From assembly GCA_027310535.1 (NCBI GenBank), contig DAIDAQ010000045.1:1-25744 (forward strand): a stretch of 25,744 bases of DNA, written 5' to 3'. A program made the position numbers and the translations under genes. Below the pieces are notes generated by a model. It saw nothing but the letters and a program-made list of their open reading frames with translations, ran no database searches and was not told the DNA's origin. Of this stretch, positions 22,938-25,744 are shown piece by piece; positions within the stretch are counted from its first letter, which is position 1; the number at the start of each line of letters is the position of its first letter. The DNA comes from Candidatus Micrarchaeaceae archaeon. Its GTDB lineage: Archaea > Micrarchaeota > Micrarchaeia > Micrarchaeales > Micrarchaeaceae.

Positions 22938-23669
22938 CTAACCCTTCATCTCTATGAACCCTGCAGCCACCATCCTGCTCAGTATCTGCTCGACCCTGGG
23001 CTGCGGGACCTTGTACGCCTTTGAAAATTCAGGAACGTCGATCGTGTCACTGTGCGAGTCTATCCATTCCTCAATCATGACCATCAGCGACTCATCCGAA
23101 TAATTCTCAAGCAGCTTGAGCTTGCCCCTGAGCTCCTCATTCTCCCTGCTCAGGCGCGTGGCATCCGCAGCGAGGGTCTTGTTTGAGCTCGCCAGCTCAA
23201 GGTTCAGCCTGCGCAACTCCCTGTGCTCCGCGAGCAGCGAGTCATAGCTGTTGAAAAGCACCCCGTAGCCCTGCGACATCGAGGCCACAACGTCGTCCAC
23301 TGCGCTGTCCACGTATTCAAAGAACGCCTTCTGGTCGATGGCGAAAGACTGCGACACGAGCGAGAGCGCGCCCATGAGATTCCTCAGCACTGAAAGCTTC
23401 CTCAGCTTGTCGCTCACATCCTTCGGCACTGAGTAGTCCAGCTGCACCGTGCTGCTCGTGAACGTCATTATGAAGAATAGCAGCGGCCGTTTCTGCATAT
23501 CCCTTGTCTCGACGTCGAACACGATCAGCCTGTCTTCTGTTGCAGAGACGCTGAAAATCTGGTTGGCCGAAAGCGCAGCTGACATCGCATCCATGGTGCC
23601 AATGAGCTTCCCATCAAACGTGACAGTGTTTACATCCGGCTCTATTACCTCAGTGTTTACATCAGCCAT
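22938..23669 (-). CDS. coiled-coil protein with C-terminal winged helix, operon member
   Basis: 243 residues. Residues about 14-80 are beta-rich ('NTVTFDGKLIGTMDAMSAAL', 'EDRLIVFDVETRD', 'PLLFFIMTFTSSTVQLDYSV'). A helical part (about 85-145) leads to a coiled coil at about 146-192 ('ELRRLNLELASSN', 'RLSRENEELRGKLKLLENYS'). The C-terminal 50 residues look like a winged helix ('DVPEFSKAYKVPQPRVEQIL' then 'SRMVAAGFIEMKG'). Neither a signal peptide nor a membrane helix is seen, so it is cytoplasmic. In this operon it could be a regulator or, as the coiled coil suggests, a structural adaptor. No named family is recognised. Confidence 0.7.
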   Translation of the reverse strand: MADVNTEVIEPDVNTVTFDGKLIGTMDAMSAALSANQIFSVSATEDRLIVFDVETRDMQKRPLLFFIMTFTSSTVQLDYSVPKDVSDKLRKLSVLRNLMGALSLVSQSFAIDQKAFFEYVDSAVDDVVASMSQGYGVLFNSYDSLLAEHRELRRLNLELASSNKTLAADATRLSRENEELRGKLKLLENYSDESLMVMIEEWIDSHSDTIDVPEFSKAYKVPQPRVEQILSRMVAAGFIEMKG

Positions 23670-23691
23670 CTAGACCATTCCACTTTGCTTT

Positions 23692-24102
23692 TCACGCCTT
23701 TTTAGACCTATTCTCCTTCCGCGCCAGCCTGCCTTCCTTCTTTTCTTGCCCCACCTCAAGCGCGGGCACATAGCTCACCAGCGAGAGCAGGTACATGAAC
23801 AGGATTATCGCAATCCCGTACGCGAACGCAAAGAGGTTCGCAGAGGAGACGAATATCAGGAGGCCGGCGAAGATTATCCCGATGGCCAGGTACGTTGCCT
23901 GCTTCTTGAGGTATCTTGCCCGTGCCTTCCTGTAGTTGAGGTAGCAGTCCCTGCAGACCACCAGCCTGTAGTTGTGGTAGCGGTGCAGGACCTTCCTGTT
24001 GAACCACCTCACCGCCCTTATCACGTAGTCCTCCCTTATACCAAGCCCATCCCTCTTCTTCCCACAGTAGATGCACCTCGGTTCTCTCTTTGCCATTTCC
24101 AT
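23692..24102 (-). CDS. zinc-ribbon protein with two membrane helices
   Basis: 136 residues. The N-terminal cytoplasmic part has Cys pairs 'CIYCGKK' (about 10-16) and 'VVCRDCYLNY' (about 48-57), a four-Cys zinc site, in a strongly basic setting. Two membrane helices lie at about 70-90 and 91-113, with a short loop between them, and the tail is Lys/Arg/Glu-rich. The start ATG 24102 is supported by an AGGTGA site seven bases upstream that overlaps the stop of the previous gene; ATG 24096 is the alternative. It could dock the ATPase or DNA at the membrane. Small zinc-ribbon membrane proteins occur in several archaeal secretion loci, but the family is not recognised. Confidence 0.75.
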   Translation of the reverse strand: MEMAKREPRCIYCGKKRDGLGIREDYVIRAVRWFNRKVLHRYHNYRLVVCRDCYLNYRKARARYLKKQATYLAIGIIFAGLLIFVSSANLFAFAYGIAIILFMYLLSLVSYVPALEVGQEKKEGRLARKENRSKKA

Positions 24103-24105
24103 CCA

Positions 24106-24120
24106 AGCTCACCTAAACAT
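24106..24120 (-). promoter_or_regulatory. ribosome binding site of the zinc-ribbon gene, overlapping the previous stop
   Basis: Minus strand TTTAGGTGAGC: AGGTGA matches the 16S anti-SD and includes the TAG stop of the 101-residue gene. This points to coupled translation of the two genes and sets the start at 24102. Confidence 0.6.
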
Positions 24121-24418
24121 CGAGCCTTACCTCGTAAAGCCTTCCTGTCTCGGCATTTATCTTGTAGCTGTCGATCATGTCAATTACCTCGTGTATCGTT
24201 ATGTAGTCCATTCCAAACCGCCTGAAGATGTTCGATATGTGCTCGTTGTTCAGCCCTGCCTTCTCAAGAAGCGCAGCGAACGCTATTATGCTCATATGCC
24301 TGTGCGACTTCTCCAGCTGGCTCAGTATCCCGCTTATCTCCTTTTCCGGAAGGCCGGAGGCTACGAGTATGCGCCTCAGTTCAACGCGCAGCAAAGTGAA
24401 CGTCTTCCCTTCTACCAT
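24113..24418 (-). CDS. small helical protein, likely paralogue of the ATPase C-terminal domain
   Basis: 101 residues, mostly helical. Residues 26-82 align over their full length with the last 58 residues (about 379-436) of the ATPase encoded just upstream. A gap-free 30-residue core matches 'KAGLNNEHISNIFRRFGM' with 'GFGMNEKRMVAFLKDFGI', followed by 'YITIHEVIDMI' and 'DIIITRILSRI'. The ATG touches the ATPase TGA. A tandem duplication of that domain, now free-standing, would explain it. It could bind the ATPase or its partner by the same surface. No known family is recognised. Confidence 0.7.
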   Translation of the reverse strand: MVEGKTFTLLRVELRRILVASGLPEKEISGILSQLEKSHRHMSIIAFAALLEKAGLNNEHISNIFRRFGMDYITIHEVIDMIDSYKINAETGRLYEVRLDV

Positions 24419-25744
24419 TCAAATCCTCGAAAGTATCCTAGTTATTATTATGTCCTCGATCCCAAAGTCCTTAAGGAACGCCACCATCCTCTTCTCGTTC
24501 ATCCCGAAGCCCTTGAAGATACCGAGCAGCTCCGTGATCTTTATCGCCCTACCCTGGGAATCTAGCTTTGCGAACACGGCCGTTATGCCCTCTGCGTTTA
24601 TGTTGTAGTCTATCAGCCGGTTCCTCAGCTCGTCCTTCTCGAACTCGTAGTCGCGCTGCATGCCTGGCATGGAGAGTTCTGCGTTGGTGAGGATGTCAGA
24701 CATATCCACCATATACACATAGAGCGGCTCCTCGCCGTGAATCCTCTCCAGGACAAACGTACCAGGGAACCTGATGGAGGTCTGGAATGACATATCTACC
24801 GCGGCCTGGCCCACCCCGAACTTTGTTATCTCCATACGTATGAAGTCAGAGAAGTTGAGCGACCCCTGTATGTAGTTTATGAACTTCTCGAACTTTATCT
24901 TCAGTATGAACGTGGTACCGACGTTGGAGAAGATCGCCTCGTTTATGTCTGTCGGGTTCTGGGATGCCACTATCAGGCCGAACTGGTACTTCCTCCCCTC
25001 CCTTATTATCGTGATCGCGTCGCTCTTGTCGTCGCTGGCTACCTTCCACGCTTCATCGAGGACGACAAGCGTCTTCAGCCCCTTCGTCTCGCTCCAGCCT
25101 TCGAGGCGCATCCTCTCCTTTAGGGTCTGGAGTATGAAGAGCGCGGCGAGCGCCCTGAATCTCTCGTCAGGCAGCCCTGAGAGATCGAGGTCGACAAGGC
25201 CGGACGTGGAGAGCTTCCCTATGTCGATCGTGCTCTTTCTCGCGAAGTAGTCCTCCCCCTCCCTGGCGAACTGCCGCAGGCGGTAGATTGTGTTCTCGAG
25301 TTCTGCGGGATAGCCGTAAGTGCCGTCCTGGAGCTTCTCCTCGAGCAGCGCTATCACGTTCTTTAGGGTGGGCGGCTCCTTCGTCTCCGTGGCTCTCTCA
25401 GGGAGCTTGAAGCCCATGTTTGAGTACGACTGCTCGAGCGCCTCCTCGGTCAGCCTCTTCTGCTCCGGGAACATGGATATGTCAGTCAGTATGTCAAGCG
25501 AGTTCATTATCTGCTTGACCCTGTCGATCGGTTTCATCCCCGAAAGGTCCATCAGGTTAAGGTAATCGCCCTTTGCGAGCGAGACGACAGTGCCGCCGCT
25601 CTGCTTCACCCATGCCTTGTATTCCCCTGCCCAGTCGACGATGACCGCGTTCGTGTTCCATATGTAGCTGGCCCTGACGAGGAAGGTCTTTACGAAGTAG
25701 CTCTTCCCTGCCCCTGTTATCCCGACCACAGCTATGTGCGGGTT
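24419..25744 (-). CDS. HerA/VirB4-like P-loop ATPase (5' end outside the window)
   Basis: Partial: the frame is open to the window edge, and the first visible codons read 'NPHIAVVGITGAGKSYFVKT', so the Walker A loop (GITGAGKS) lies only a few residues in and an N-terminal region is missing. After Walker A comes 'AVIVDWAGEYKAW' (the HerA-type 'DxxGEY'), and 'LKTLVVLDEAWKV' (218-230 from GTG 25729) is Walker B with the catalytic Glu. 'YQFGLIVASQNPTDI' has the Ser-Gln sensor of HerA/FtsK proteins. Residues 240-248 ('TIIREGRKY') supply the usual basic segment. The C-terminal 58 residues are a helical domain repeated as the next gene. Likely a hexameric motor for DNA or protein movement at the membrane. 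It heads, in this window, a six-gene operon without a recognised partner set. Confidence 0.85.
   Translation of the reverse strand, partial: NPHIAVVGITGAGKSYFVKTFLVRASYIWNTNAVIVDWAGEYKAWVKQSGGTVVSLAKGDYLNLMDLSGMKPIDRVKQIMNSLDILTDISMFPEQKRLTEEALEQSYSNMGFKLPERATETKEPPTLKNVIALLEEKLQDGTYGYPAELENTIYRLRQFAREGEDYFARKSTIDIGKLSTSGLVDLDLSGLPDERFRALAALFILQTLKERMRLEGWSETKGLKTLVVLDEAWKVASDDKSDAITIIREGRKYQFGLIVASQNPTDINEAIFSNVGTTFILKIKFEKFINYIQGSLNFSDFIRMEITKFGVGQAAVDMSFQTSIRFPGTFVLERIHGEEPLYVYMVDMSDILTNAELSMPGMQRDYEFEKDELRNRLIDYNINAEGITAVFAKLDSQGRAIKITELLGIFKGFGMNEKRMVAFLKDFGIEDIIITRILSRI

Overview
The window is a stretch of a compact archaeal chromosome. The protein set is archaeal: an archaeal DnaG primase, topoisomerase VI subunit B, CDP-archaeol synthase, eS1 and uS15 ribosomal proteins, a KH-domain Pno1-like protein, and surface proteins with Thr/Ser stalks. 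Many starts sit about 25 bases after an A/T-rich TATA-like box, and some genes carry a GGTGA-type ribosome binding site that matches the 3' end of the 16S rRNA found here. The 16S gene is divergent and has no 23S, 5S or tRNA gene beside it. With the small size of most proteins, this suggests a DPANN lineage, most likely Micrarchaeota (ARMAN-like). That lineage call is inference.

Layout. 1-4874: two cell-surface proteins flank an RNase P RNA gene (minus strand, about 3590-3828). 4914-9482: a minus-strand housekeeping operon, read as LAGLIDADG-like protein, valS, uS15, eS1, carS. 9602-11550: a truncated PIN-domain ORF, then the lone 16S rRNA (minus) with an inverted-repeat processing stem on both sides and a TATA promoter inside a small palindrome. 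11809-14342: a small membrane protein translationally coupled to a HerA/VirB4-like ATPase. 14346-15800: DnaG on the minus strand. 15801-17640: a loose region with an FkbM-type methyltransferase among several broken or truncated ORFs. 17614-18197: a coiled-coil/winged-helix protein whose promoter carries four hexamers spaced exactly 11 bp apart. 18332-20417: KH-domain protein and Top6B.

20423-25744 is the most interesting part: a tight minus-strand operon of six genes, with 0-22 bases between them. In order of transcription they are a HerA/VirB4-like ATPase (5' end outside the window), a small helical protein that looks like a copy of that ATPase's C-terminal domain, a zinc-ribbon protein with two membrane segments, a coiled-coil/winged-helix protein, a 46-residue very basic protein, and a 790-residue protein with a large outer domain, a membrane anchor and a 219-residue cytoplasmic tail. 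I recognise no named system in it. It looks like a membrane-bound, ATP-driven machine. A second ATPase of the same superfamily, coupled to a membrane protein, lies at 11809-14342.
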